Assembly: GCF_008831285.2 (NCBI RefSeq)
Contig: NC_045144.1
Span: forward strand, 5,666,575-5,730,574
Direction: 5' to 3'
Length of the DNA: 64,000 nt
DNA from: Nymphaea colorata
Lineage: Eukaryota > Streptophyta > Magnoliopsida > Nymphaeales > Nymphaeaceae
A model generated the notes under the pieces. That model was not told the origin of the DNA. It was given only the letters and a program-made list of their open reading frames with translations, and ran no database searches. This document shows positions 43,719 to 55,963 of this stretch, piece after piece. Positions within the stretch are counted from its first letter, which is position 1, and the number at the start of each line of letters is the position of its first letter. Position numbers and translations under genes: made by a program.

Positions 43719-44982
43719 CCTCCATTTGATTGGAGCGTGATAGTCTGGCCATGCCACATGTGGTGCATTCACTAGACAAGGGTAAGTGAGAAAAATTCTG
43801 ACTTTGTGACTAGCCGTATTTATCTGCCTCTGTCACTAGCTATAGCTTACCTAACACGGGAATAAATAACAAGGACAACGGCAGCCAGGACAGACCCTCG
43901 AGCAGTGATATAGTCCAATAACTAGCTAAAGTTCCTTGTTGAATGACAAAAAACATATTTCCTATTTTAGTCAAGATGCAATCAAGATTGACAATGAGTA
44001 GCCAAACCTCCAAACATATGAGGAAGATAGATGGCAAGGAGAAGACAGAGAGAGTCCTGAACCTAGGGACGGCCCATGACCAATGATCATTTCTTTTTAC
44101 TGAATTGTCTTATCTGACTTTTGCTGTTTAAATGGTTTGAGTCTGATTTCCAATGTATTAAAGTCATGTGAATCTGAACCTTTTGTAGATCGACATGAAA
44201 CTGTATTTTACAGACCAGAAGAGATCAGTTTCCTGCCATCTCAAATATGTAGAAGCCCTCAGGGAGGACGTGAAAGTCAGACAGCTGCAGACAAGGCAAC
44301 ACATATGGGACCCCCAGGGATATAACGCCCAGGACTCTCTCAGGGTGAAGGATTGCCAAGAGATAAGCTGGCAGTGCTCCAAAGTCCTTACCAACAAACA
44401 AGGCCTATTGACAAGCACCCATAGACACTTCTTTTGTCCCAATAATAAATCTAGGATAATGATCCATATTCATGTGGATAAACTTGTACCTAAGAGAGAA
44501 AGCATTACTCTCTGGTATCTTTATGTTAATCTCTCTCTCTCTTTCTGAGAAATTCTTATGCATACAAGTTCTATGTAATGACGTCATGTCATACATATGG
44601 TCTGCCAAAACAACAGCATCGGCAGCTTAGGCAGGTATTCCTATGAAAGGATGTTAGTGGCGTGATAGTAAAGGGAAGCACCATTAGCAGCACCATGAAC
44701 GGGGTGAGAATCAAGTCATGGCAAGCTAACATGTTAACAAACATGGTAGGCTCCACAGCTGGAATTCATCAACATATGCATCTCATGTTCATTCAGCTTG
44801 ACAATACAACTGCTGGACAGATGGTTTTTACGCATCAGTTATATGCAATGTTCTTTTTCTTGAGTTTTTTGTTCTTTTTTCTCTTCTGCAACTGAATCAT
44901 GTCCTTTATGTATCATCACACTTTCTTGAGCAGTTTTCTTCTTTAATGCTTTACTTATGAACTTGTTCCTACATTTCCCAAG
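42069..44982. other. Intergenic with exon-like islands, no gene named
   Basis: A small island at about 42629-42686 is flanked by a TTTGCAG acceptor and a GGCAGGTAATT donor. Another at about 44190-44425 reads ETVFYRPEEISFLPSQICRS and, past a stop, LPRDKLAVLQSPYQQTRPID in the same frame. I do not recognise either. A (GA)n run lies at 43685-43714 and a (CT)n run near 44531. Confidence 0.35.
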
Positions 44983-45257
44983 GGGACCCAATTCCTACAA
45001 ACATGCGATACAATGCTGCAAAAATCTTTAGCCATCCTGATGTAGTGAAAGAAGAGCCCTGGTACTCTCTCTCTCTTGTCCATTGTGATCTTAATCAAAG
45101 ATAGAGTTGTGAATGGAAGCCTGGTGCACTATACTATATTATCATGAGCAATCTTTTCTTTTCTGCAGAAGCATGAACTGAACAAGCTCCAAAAAAAAAC
45201 AGGTATGGTATTGAGCAGGAATACACCCGTCTTCAAAAAGACGTTCACTGCAGTTAG
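44983..45257 (+). pseudogene. Glutamine synthetase fragment, two exons
   Basis: The first exon (44983-45061) reads [20 protein letters not shown], then KEEPW. A GT-AG intron with correct phase (TG|G) follows. The second (45203-45257) reads YGIEQEYTRLQKDVH and then CS and a stop. This is the start of the catalytic domain of plant glutamine synthetase (GS); the YGIEQEYTLLQKD stretch carries substrate and metal ligands in that family. No exons for the N-terminal or later catalytic parts are seen. The second exon ends before the WPLGWPVGG segment. It is a two-exon fragment with an intact intron, so it came from DNA and not from mRNA. Confidence 0.75.
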
Positions 45258-45703
45258 CAGCTGTGGCAGCATTATGTGTGCATGATTGCACTACTTAATC
45301 TCTGCAGCAAGCGTTCGCTACCACTTCTCCAGACAATTTTTCTCTTTCCAACAACCACATGTTGTACAATCTCACAGAGAGATATTGAACAGGTTCTTCT
45401 CAGAATCTGTGGTGAGGATCTTGTGTAGCAGCCATGAAAGCGTTATGGGGATGTGGGTACATGGATGAAGAATCAATGACGGCAGTTGCAGAAGTGGGGT
45501 GTTGGTGTTAAAAATGTTCTTTATGGAACCCATCTGATGGTAATGTGTACCGATATCTGGACCTTGATCATAGAGGATACCCTTGAAGACGTGGTTGCAG
45601 TGCTCACAGCAGTCTGACATGCAAATTGATCCTCCCCCTCCTCCATTGCACTCAGTCTCATGCACCTGAACACAGCAGGAGTGCGGACCTTTGCAGGCAC
45701 AGA
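45258..45703. other. Intergenic, no gene recognised
   Basis: Minus-strand frames 45372-45665 and 45521-45739 overlap each other and show no domain. Confidence 0.4.
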
Positions 45704-47577
45704 TCTGAAAACCTCAGACCTTAGATCCAAGGTTATCAAACACGCCCTTAGTGAATATGTAGCAATCTTTTATGTGTGTGTTGTGATAAAGTATCAGAAT
45801 TTTTTAATTTATCAGTTCATAGAATACAAACTTATATTCTTCTTCTAGTTTAGAATTGAATGACTTTGATTGACACTTCTGGCTTTGTCAGTGCTACCAT
45901 ATATAATTTCTTTTTCCTAATTGCCACAACAGTTGTATTTCTCACAATTCAAGTCCGAATTCAGAGGGGAAGATAAAGGGATAATCGTTTCCATTTGCCT
46001 CTTTGGAACCATGACCATCTGACCGCTTGACGAATATGGCGCTCATGTTTTTCAAGGAATTCATCAACTTTAGAGGAATGAGAAAGTATGGGCCCTGAGA
46101 AATCAACTTTGTTGTCTTCATCTTGGAAACCATGATCATTCTGTTTAGCAATCATAAACAAGTGAAATTAGAAATGAAAATTAAAAGTTGACTGTGATTG
46201 TTAAACAGATAAGATGGAGATCCTTACCAAGATATGTGGCTTAAATGCCATTTGCTCTTTCTGGCTAAGAGTAGAAGAAAATTCCTGAGAGTGGTATGCT
46301 TCAGAAGAATCAAAGGAATCAGTAAGACCAAAGTTCCCTCTTCGTTGCATGATTCCCTGCTTAGCTACACTCTGTTCCTTTGTATTTCCATCAGCTTAGT
46401 CTTTCAGTCCCAAGGACTCTATGTGTTTCAGGGCAGAGGATGAATCAGAAGAAACAGTGCTGAGTGCCCTAGATTTTGATCTCCTATGTGATCTCAGTGG
46501 AGCAGTAGTGTTTTCTTTCCTTCTCTTTGCCCATGCAAAACCAGTAGATCCAGAAACAGGCAAAGGGCTTGAAAAAGGAATGTCTTCTTGGGAATCATTC
46601 TTCCTGTGACAAACCTCTTCAGGGAGATCAATTGTTGACTTTAACAGATTGATGCTAGAATCGACATTTACCTTATCAATATTGACCTTTCTGCTATTTC
46701 CTCTGTGGAGCCCATTAAGGCCATCCTTTACACCCTAAAGATTAAAAGCAACGATTAACAATTTACATCATCTTAATTCCTCACAGACATGGTATGCTTG
46801 AAATGATAGAAAGGTGTCAGGTATTTGAGAAGCTGTTACCTGAGATTCTGGGGCAAATCTGCTAATGCTGTCTGAAACTTTGGCAACTCTTGCAGCCCTC
46901 CTTATACCATCAGAACCATGGATTCCCTTTCCCATGGTTTTTTTCCTGAAAACAAAATACCAAGAAAAATACAGCATCACTGCTGGAAAAGTCTTCATGA
47001 TTGAACATTAGTAAAGCTGCTTGGCAGACATATAAATGTCAATCCTTAAAAGAAGAAAAACATTATCAGTCCTTGAGCTTGTGGTAATACTTTCTGGATG
47101 AATCTGGTGACCATTTAAGAAAAACAAAGAAAAGTTCCTTTAGGATTTAGCTTGAGTAAGTTGATAATAGATGTAGTGAGACAGAAAGGCCCATAGCCAC
47201 GTGGATTAGAAAGCCAATATAATCAATGCATCTTTCTTTGCAGCATCATAATAATAAGCCTCCTAACTTTGATAAAACTTCTTCAGAATTTATGACATGA
47301 AACTGCAACTTTTCTGCAGAAATTTTTTGAAAGAAAAAGAACTATTCAGCCAAATTGTCACTTGAGAATATGTCTAATAAGGTTAAAAGTTCAACAGCAC
47401 AACCTTGAAAAAGTATATGAAAAAGATAAAATGTCTAAATGGTTTTCACCTCCATGCATCATCTTCCCGAACTTTAGCATCAATCTCTTTATTTGATGGG
47501 TGCAAAGGCAAGCTGGATGGGTCACAGGCATAAGGTTTTGTCCTGAAGTACTGCTTAAATTCCCCAAAAAAACTGAA
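45704..47577 (-). repeat. Inverted partial copy of block A
   Basis: It matches about 680-1950 in opposite orientation and includes roughly 630 bases (about 46700-47320) that both direct copies lack. The left edge lies in the MITE-like sequence; the right edge abuts an RPN12 exon at about 47577. Confidence 0.8.
45950..47560 (-). pseudogene. CDK-like (CRK, IBS1/At1g54610-type) kinase tail, best preserved copy
   Basis: Four exons read on the minus strand: 47560-47450 (YFRTKPYACDPSSLP, NKEIDAKVREDDAW), 46945-46840 (MGKGIHGSDGIRRAARVAKV), 46734-46228 (GSTGFAWAKRRKE; AKQGIMQRRGNFG; SSEAYHSQEFSS) and about 46144-45985 (NKVDFSGPILSHSSKVDEFL, EKHERHIRQAV, WFQRG). The last matches the family hallmark SGPLxxxxxxVDExLxxHERxIRQAVRR. 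Splice sites look normal, and the CAG codon that is TAG in the block A copies is intact here. However, a TAA interrupts exon three at 46396-46398 and the kinase domain is missing. It is therefore also a pseudogene, with a lesion of its own. Confidence 0.8.
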
Positions 47578-49460
47578 AAAACACAGCCATTTCTTACCTC
47601 CCAATCAGGATGCCCCAGCACAAAAGCCGTAGCAGCATAATGTTAGCAATCGAAATCCGTCAATGATCAAATATCAGGAGATAAAACAGATTGGTCTACT
47701 TTTTATCCAAGAGATAAAATGTGAGCAACATTTGTTTGAAGGATTTCAGCTTGGTGCCAATACACCAAGGAGAATAACAAGAGAACCATAGATGGAGAGA
47801 AAATCCCTGATGTGTGGACATGATCAAACGATACTAGGGAAGCGTAGGTAAAATGAAACAAGATCAAAATATACCACCCCTACATGGATACATGAATTTT
47901 ATTCCAGTTTGGCAACCCTTTCTCTGATAATGGCTACCCTCTTGGCAACCAGATCCATGTCATACAGGCAAAATCAGTTGACATAACATCCATTGATTTG
48001 GTTAGTGGCATGTTTCCTAAAAGCAGTAAATACTAAATAAGAACCTAAAGAATTAAAAATTGCATGTGAAACGTTAGGCAGAGGAAGCGATGGGGTTATG
48101 CCTCAGTAACAGGGTCACAAGCAGGAAAAGATAATGTTGGACTAGGGGACCTTAACACCACAAGTTGGCGTCCTATGTTCTTCCGAGACTTTCTGTTGTA
48201 CCAACCAAGATGCAATCTTACCAAACCACCACTCTTAAGATAAGGGCCAATGATGCAGTAACGAGAAGGGTTAGCTCTAATCCCCATGGAAGAATGCAAC
48301 GGAAGCAAGAGCAAGGAAAATAACAAAGCAAATAAGGTTTCAATTAATCAACTTCACTAACTACAAATGAATCACACGTTGCCTATAAACAGAGCTTCCT
48401 AATTAATTGGATCTTGGATCCACTATCTATATAAAAAGGTCCAAGTTCAACTTAATAAAGAGCCAAACAAATAAATCAAATATATGGATCCGATATGGAT
48501 TCAAACTGAATCTAATATGAAATGAACTGCTCCTGCATCAAGCATGGTTCCTGGTTTCAGCCAACAGAAATGTTTTCTTTTTTTTTTTTTGGCATGATCG
48601 ATGGACTACAGTACACAGGTTCAATTATTCCAATCAGATATTGAAAGCCCAGGCCAACTCACTGCAAAGATGGAATAGGCCATTACAGGTCATGTCTCAA
48701 CCCCAACTAGGTAGTTTTCTGAATCATCATACGGTGGTTGTTCTCCATTTGAAGCTCCAATGGAATGTCCTTGGTGATACCAACTACTGTAAGACACCAA
48801 CTGCAGGTTCAAACAACTAAGGAAGCTAATTAATCAAGGTCAGGTTCAGATCGTGTACAACTCATCTGAGATCCAAACAAACCCAACTTATTTGGATAAA
48901 TCTGCACTTAGCCTCAACTTCGGTAAAGTGAAGAAACTCATACATGAAAAAAAAAGGCAAAATAATGGTTAACTTTGTACCTCAGTAATATATTCTAAGA
49001 GTTCTTGTTCAGAAGAGAACATCAAGATCTGTTTAGCATCAGGAATGGTCAAGTAATCATAGGCATTTTCACTGCAACCTGCTATTTCATCACTGCAGGG
49101 AAAATATCACAATTAAAAGTGAGTACCTGTGCTAACAAGGTCTGTTATTTTATTCTCAACATTAAACATAGCCTAAAAGGTAAAGGAGGCACTACCGGAC
49201 TGTCTTTGCAAGGAGATCCATGTAGTAGACATTAGGTGCTATGTGGAACAGTTTGCCTAGCACTTAGCACACGATTGTAGAATCCATCCATAAAAGACTG
49301 CTTGAGCTCTAGAGCATGCTTAATACAAGGATTCTCCAATGCACTAGCAGGAAGAAGCTCCAGTTCAGTGTGAAATTCTGCTATTCTATTATGAACCAGA
49401 AGCCTTAGAAGATTTAGGCCCTCGATTTGATACTCCTGAGGTGATGGAGGAATAAGGCCA
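47578..49460 (-). pseudogene. RPN12: RPN12 C-terminal fragment (B2), frameshifted and cut
   Basis: Exon one (49460-49196) matches the B1 exon but has an extra base that gives TAA at 49232-49234, right after SARQTVPHST, so the YVYFMDLLAK end is out of frame. Exon two (49092-48981) is well kept. Exon three keeps only HPDWEVRNGCVF (to about 47578) and then runs into the inverted kinase fragment. Its VHP/EHP start and flanking intron are those of RPN12. It is not functional. Confidence 0.8.
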
Positions 49461-50563
49461 CTGCAGCACAAGTGTTGAATTGTCAAGGAGAATAACATGG
49501 CAAACAAAGAAAATACTGTCAAGCACTATTTGGAAAAGCAAATAATATGCAACCATCTTTCTCTTCATCAACAAATCAGATGACTTCAAAGGAGGACACC
49601 GACACATGAAGACATCCAAAAGAATCAGGTCTGCCGTTAAATCCTACTTCAGCCAATGTTGAGAGTGCAAGTTCAAATGGATCACGGGCTAGTCTTTCAA
49701 AGATATATCAAGATCCATGAGGAACAGAACAAATGCCATCTACGGGTTTTTTTTTTTTAATATATAAATATCTGTGCATCCTGATATATCAGAACATGCT
49801 TTCCCCATAACACAGAATCTGGATTGATATGAATGTCAGTGTTGAGTGAACATATATGAAACGCCAGACATAGGCAAGCCTCAAATACTGGATAAATGGC
49901 CATACATGTGATGAGCTCCCTTGACATCGTTATGAGGATGGGCTTAAGCCTTAAGGCCTTCAGACTGAAGGAGGTTAAGATTTCAAAATACAAGGGGATG
50001 TGTGTCGTAATCATAATCAGGAAAAGGTTTGCCAAATATGCACACCCCCCACAGACAGAGCAATGCAGTGGCTGCCGAAGAATAGGCAGTTTCAATATTG
50101 CTTTGCAAAATTGACTAAATTGTTGGGGACAGACATGGACCATGTTTTCTATCAAAAAATATGGTTTTTGTATCTTGAAATTCATCTTATTGTCGAGTTA
50201 ACAAATCTCATAGATCAATGCCATCAGTTTCTAGCTTTCATGCAATAGATCCACTCCGCAAAAACAGCACATGCTAAATTGGTACAATTAAAAGAAAAAC
50301 CAGCACAAGCAAAACAATCATGTCATATTATTCAATTGATCAAAGGTCTTATGGAAACGCATTTCACGTTGACCATGTACAAAGCGTCACTTAGCCAAAA
50401 GGCCTACACGTATGATCAGAAAGAATTACCTCCTCCCTTCACCCAAAAAAGACAAAAAAGAATACATCTGACAATCGTCCAAGAAGCCAATAGACTAATA
50501 TGATTGAACAAGGCGTGGAGAAGGAGACACAAATTAAAAGAAAAAAGGGTTAGCGAAAGATTT
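49461..50563. other. Spacer between MADS gene and RPN12 fragment (B2)
   Basis: Positions 49797-50280 are identical or nearly so to 57836-58335 in copy B3, whereas 50280-50563 are nearly identical to B1. No gene is recognised. Confidence 0.5.
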
Positions 50564-50569
50564 TTTATT
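50564..50569 (-). terminator. Polyadenylation signal of MADS gene B2
   Basis: AATAAA on the minus strand, 54 bases after the stop codon, as in B1. Confidence 0.5.
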
Positions 50570-50622
50570 TGAAAAAGGAACGAGAAGAAAAAATCTAAAA
50601 CTCATAATTCATACTATCATCA

Positions 50623-51573
50623 TCATAACCCAAGTGGGAGACCAAGGGTGCAGGCATCATAGAAAGGGCTCCCGATGTCGATCTGACCGTTAAGGCCTCC
50701 GGTGGTGAAGCCGAGATTGGGGTTGGCCTGTTTGGACATTGGCAAACACGAGGGGATGCAATCATCAGTATTAAAATCAGAGAGATCAATGGTGTAGGCA
50801 TCATCTTCTTCGCTGGAGAAGGAGCTCCCGATGTCGATCTGGCTGTTAAGGCCACCGGTGGTGAAGCCATGATCGAAGTTGGCCGGTTCGAACATTGGCA
50901 AGTACATTGGGTTGCCATCATTAGCCTTAAACCCATAGCCACTAGTACTGATAAAGGAAGAGGCTAGATGCTCGAAAGCAGGGGGAGGAGGAGGGGGAAG
51001 GGCAGTCAATCCGGCATCAAATCCAATGCGGGTGTTACTAGGCATCCTGAGCATGAGCTCCTCGTCGAGCCCCGTTAGCGTCGATTTCAACTCCTCCATG
51101 GCCGGAAGCAGGTCGTCCAGTAGGTCGCGGTCGAGGTTGTTCATGTCTGCATCCCAGCCGTCGATCGCCTGCTCATTGCATGTCTTGTCCTGCAGACGTT
51201 TGCTCTCCTTCTCGACCTGCTGGAAGAGTCCGTCGTGCTGCTGGTTGATCTCACGCATGGTGCTGGATTGGTGGGTAGCAGGGTCCGCATCCGACGTCCG
51301 CGGGCTGGGGAGGGAAGAAGACGGAGACGATACATTGAGAAAGCGGTGGACGACCGAGTGCACGGAGGGGCTGCCGAATGAGTAGGATTTTCCGGCGGGG
51401 GAGAAGACAATCACGGCAATCTCAGCACCGCATAGGATGGACAGCTCGCTGGCCTTCTTCATGAGGCCGTTCCGACGCTTCGAGAAGCACACGTGACGCT
51501 TGTCTTTGTCCTCAATCTTCTTTATTTCAATCTTTCGACGTCCCATTCTCCGACTTGTTCCCTTATTCACCAT
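50623..51573 (-). CDS. M-type (M-alpha, AGL62-like) MADS-box protein, copy B2
   Basis: This 316-residue frame is identical to B1 except T for P at residue 6. It has the same MADS domain (10-70), predicted coiled coil, proline run and duplicated GFTTGGLN unit. Upstream of the start codon the sequence departs quickly from B1 and B3 (the open frame there begins MEDGRAIA instead of MINPPSS), which supports MVNKG as the true start. GA-rich leader DNA at 51780-51930 is shorter than in B1. The coding DNA and 3' flank appear identical to B1 over about 1.3 kb. A nuclear DNA-binding factor is expected; the reproductive role is inferred from the family. Confidence 0.88.
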   Translation of the reverse strand: MVNKGTSRRMGRRKIEIKKIEDKDKRHVCFSKRRNGLMKKASELSILCGAEIAVIVFSPAGKSYSFGSPSVHSVVHRFLNVSSPSSSLPSPRTSDADPATHQSSTMREINQQHDGLFQQVEKESKRLQDKTCNEQAIDGWDADMNNLDRDLLDDLLPAMEELKSTLTGLDEELMLRMPSNTRIGFDAGLTALPPPPPPAFEHLASSFISTSGYGFKANDGNPMYLPMFEPANFDHGFTTGGLNSQIDIGSSFSSEEDDAYTIDLSDFNTDDCIPSCLPMSKQANPNLGFTTGGLNGQIDIGSPFYDACTLGLPLGL

Positions 51574-52352
51574 AATGGAATGATCTGTTGATAATGAGGG
51601 AAGACAAATTCGACCTGTTAATTTAATTAACAGAAGGGACGAAGAAGGAGAAGAGGAAGGGGCGATAGCCCTCCCATCTTCCAAAGACTCGTCCCATTGG
51701 GCGTCACGGCGGCCGGGAGGTTGGCCATCCCTGCCTGCCCCCTTTCAAAAAACGAAGGGACTACAGGGGTTGCCGTCGTCCGTGGCCGACGCAACCTACC
51801 TAGAGACAGAGAGACAGAGAAAGGGAGAGAGACTCACCTGAGGGAGCTTGGAGACGGCCTCGAGGAAGGACGGGAAGGAGGAGAGAGCGCAGAGGAGGGA
51901 GAGAAGGGAAGGAGAGAGAAGACAGCAGAGAGACTCTGCCTGTCTTCTTGAAAGAAATGGCGCGTTCGATGTTAATAGCGCCCCTTTTTGAAAAATGGCG
52001 CGTTGCCCGTTGGACGTTAACATGTGCGCTTTCAAGAAAGTTGGACTCACCTGAATTTCTTTTCACACGATTGCGGCGTTACCGTTACAGTTGAGGTCAA
52101 AAGAAATGAAAGATATTCTGGTAATTATTTAAAACAAATTGTTGTGTTTTAAATTTACATAAATCTAAACACAATTTCAAGACATAATATTTTAAATTTA
52201 CATACACTTCGCAAAATGGCATATGTATCAAAGTTCCCTGTTTTAGATGGTCATATGTGAGTGAATTAAGTCATTACGTCACCTAATACAAACTTACGCA
52301 TTAAGTATTTTTTTAAATTGCATAGAATATAGATATATATATATATATATAT

Positions 52353-52403
<51 letters not shown>

Positions 52404-53639
52404 CAGTTATTCCGCCAATTTTAAGCAATGAAAAAAATAGGAAATGCGAGTTTTCTACTTTAGTATAAAAATATTGATATCAACTCAAAATAGCTATTAA
52501 AATGCTAAAAAAAGCTGTACAAAGTAAAATATATTTGACCCAGTGTTTTCGAAAAAGTATGGTAAAAGATACGATATTTTTGTTTTTTCAGCATTCTTTT
52601 TTAAATATTGTGATTTTTCCACATTTTGCCTGTTTTCTTTATATTATTTTCCCAAAAAAAGTATGTAGCCTCGTGTAGGACATATACATACAAGAACATA
52701 CTATTTGGGTCAAAAAACAATAGCAAGCCTTATCCATTAGTTTAAGTCTACATCAAATAGCTTTAGTAAAACACAACAAAAGACTACTATGTTGCCATGG
52801 AGTCGTTTATTAGTTCAAGGCACCCAAGATTTTTTTTTTTTTATGGGCCACTAAAGGTAAAGTTAGAACACTAAATATATAGTTCAATTGGTCTAGGGTT
52901 AGTGGGCCTTGTGGGGCTGACCTACATAACTGGACTCAAGTCCACCCAACCCATTCTCTCAAATCTAAGATTTTAGAATGAGTTTCGTGAAAGCATATGT
53001 CCTACAGAGACCCCGCGTATTTCTGCCCTTGAAGCAAGGACCCATGTCTTTCTCAACTGGAATGTTACGTTCAATATATCGTAATATCAAGTAAAACATA
53101 ATCAGGTGGCCATAATTTCAGACAGAAACTAAACTTCTCTTGACCCAATAAGCAAGAACCAGACAAACTGAACCGGATATGGATCCTCTCAAGGGTCGGA
53201 TTCTAAAGGCTTTTTTTATCTAAACTATATTCCTAGAATGACTATGCTCATGAAAGTGAATCTTACTATTAAGAAGATAAATTCCCACGAAAAAAGGGGA
53301 ATGAAAGTAAACATGAGATTCAAGAAGAGCGGGTGCTTGCAGATGAATGACTGTGAACATGCAACACCTGATCAAATGCCGATCCTCAAGGGGAAGAGAA
53401 ACTTCAAAAAAGGCACAGCTCCTCCCCTTTTCGTCAGCCCCCAGGTCCAGGACTGTTTCAGGTTTTGGGTAATCTTACGTTATTCTTTTCAACTCAAGAG
53501 TAATGTTTGTCATTGTTTGTAGGCAGCCCCCGGGTCAGGGACTGTTTCAGGTCTTGGGTAAACTTACGGTTATTCATTTCAACTCGAGAGTAATGTTTGC
53601 CATTGTTTGCAGTGTAGAATAATAACGTCTATGAGAATG
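51574..53639. other. MADS B2 upstream region and AT-rich intergenic DNA
   Basis: It is related to 24101-25850 but much more diverged than the B3 flank. It contains a long (TA)n run at about 52331-52399 and runs of T. In 53440-53610 a gggt-agggactgtttcagg segment is repeated about 75 bases apart. No gene is recognised. Confidence 0.5.
52331..52399 (+). repeat. (TA)n microsatellite
   Basis: This is an almost pure TA run, interrupted once by aga. It is absent from the matching flanks of B1 and B3. Confidence 0.95.
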
Positions 53640-55575
53640 AATCAAATTAATGGCTGAGTTTTCATTGGCCTATGATACATCCTTCGCGGTGATCCAATAT
53701 AGATCTTCAAGGTAATTTAAATATGCTTGAATAAGAAGCTAGATATAAATATGGGAGTTATGGCAACCCATGTATGCCTCAATATAAAACTATAACCCAA
53801 GCAGCTTATTGTCCAAGGATGTCAATGGATTTTATTGAAATCAAATGTACCATTTGTTCATATTTTATTTAACGGATGTTCATGTGTTTAATACGAATTC
53901 ATATTCAAATACGAATTATATATGCTTTTTAAGCTCACAATCTGAATCGAATCAAAATTTTTGGCTTTGATATTCATATCTGAAGCAGACCTAAGTCCAA
54001 CCTTCAATTTCACGTCTTCTAGGGCCTTCAAGGTAAACTTAAGGTGTGTGTATAGTAGGAAGGATTTATAAATCTCAAGAAAATATAAACAAGTATGGTT
54101 ACTTTTATTGACTGGGCTAAGAATGGCCAAACGCCATAAAATTAACAAGGGGTTACTTTCCCTTACATTTTTGAATGGAGATGAATTTATGAGAATATAT
54201 TTTGGTCATTTGTAAAGGAATGAATATACCAAAAGTGAAGGAGATCAAGCCCACATTTTTAGGTATTGTTAGGTTTGCAAAGGACCATTTCATCCTACCA
54301 CCCAACAAAGAAGTCCTCACTTTTTCCTTATACCTATTGGGTATCAAGTCTATTTTTGGTTTTTGGTGTTGTGGGATGACACTCCCGTTATGTTTGAACT
54401 TACATATTATAACCCCCCCTCCTCCCCCCCCCCTTTTCTACCTCCCCTTTACATCACAACCAACCCCTTCAGGGTTCACATCTCTAGGTATTGGTTGTAA
54501 AGAGTTTTGATTGTTCATATTATGTCTTGTATGACTTTCGTTAGCTGAAATTAGTGTTTCAATCTAGTTAAATTGTTGGACTATCATTTGTTGCATGAAC
54601 TAAAGCTTCTCCCATGGTCAACAATGAAGTCATATGGACCTTGCATGACTTGCACTAGGTGGGCCTGATAACAAATTTTTTAATATATTTTGTTATTATA
54701 TATATATATATAATTATTATAGTTTTTAATATTTATATATTATTTTATATTTAAAATATATTTTATAATTTAATTGGGTGGGCTTGAACCTGGGGTTCGG
54801 GAGTCGGGCCAGGCCCGCCCCATGTCCAAGCTGAAGTAAGGTCCTTGCGCTATAACCTACCAAGCACACTCCATGAAGCTCCACAGAGTTGTAAAGCACC
54901 CACGTACCTAATTTCATTTATTTCAGTCTTCATCCCCTACTTTCTAGACAATAGGTATGTTGGTCTCCTCTATTGCCTATCCAATGAAATGCATTCTTTT
55001 GATCCATCATTCGTCAATGTATGATCATGATATTCTTGAGACACTATGGGTAATACTTTTTAATCCTTGTGGGTTAGAAACTTTTAAAAATTTTCATCAT
55101 TTTAGTTGGTTTTGCTTTGACATGTATATAGTGCATGCAGGGTTTTGGATTTTGCTTTAACGTATTTATGACATATAAACAAAAAGGTACAAGTAAATAA
55201 ATCAAAATCAAAATCCATTTGAAGAATAGTTCACACGTGCAAAATGACATGCCTTGAGGGGCATTGCTCAAACAGGCAGGCTTGGAGCATGTTATGTGGT
55301 GCGTCTTTTGTTCGATTAGCAAGAGGATATGTTTTTGTATCATAAGGGGGATGAGTCCTACATGCAAGTTGAAGCACGCGACAATCAGGCTACCTAGTAT
55401 CGATGCAGTTCTAGACACTGGAGGCAAGGGGAAGGAAATAGGCTTCGCGCTTCGGTTGTCGCCCAGGTAGTAAGATTCATCCTTCCGGTCACCAAGAGCG
55501 GAGAATCACCTTACGAACTCACAAATACTCTTCCATTGTGACAAATTAAATTATGAAAATTCCCTCTTCCATCAT
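53640..55575 (+). repeat. Block C, copy 4 (partial, diverged)
   Basis: It matches 25850-27560 with many substitutions and an AT-rich insertion near 54660-54830. It has one unit of the 62-base repeat. It stops before the LINE remnant and passes directly into the B3-copy RPN12 region. Confidence 0.75.
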
Positions 55576-55963
55576 TTTATTCAAAAAACTCATTTTATTA
55601 AAAAAAAAACAGATATAAAGCATGAAAAACAAGTCAGCCGTATAAAACATGAAAAACACATGTTTTAAAAAAAAGAATGCCAAAAAAAAACCGCGTATAA
55701 TATGCATTTGTTTGCGTTTTTTTGTATTTTTATTAATTTTGATTTTTTTATAATAAAAACATGTACAGGTATTATACGGTGAAACCAGTCCAATGCCCGA
55801 AAGAAAAAATAGTACATCAATGCCAGAGGACAACATTTCAACAAGAGGTTCCATTAAGATCACAAGCAGGAAATATTCAAGGCAGATCCGACTCTAACGA
55901 CAATTGCACATTGACAAGGCCTGTCTTGCGGCTTAAAAAGCTCAAAGGGGCCCTCCATTTAAG

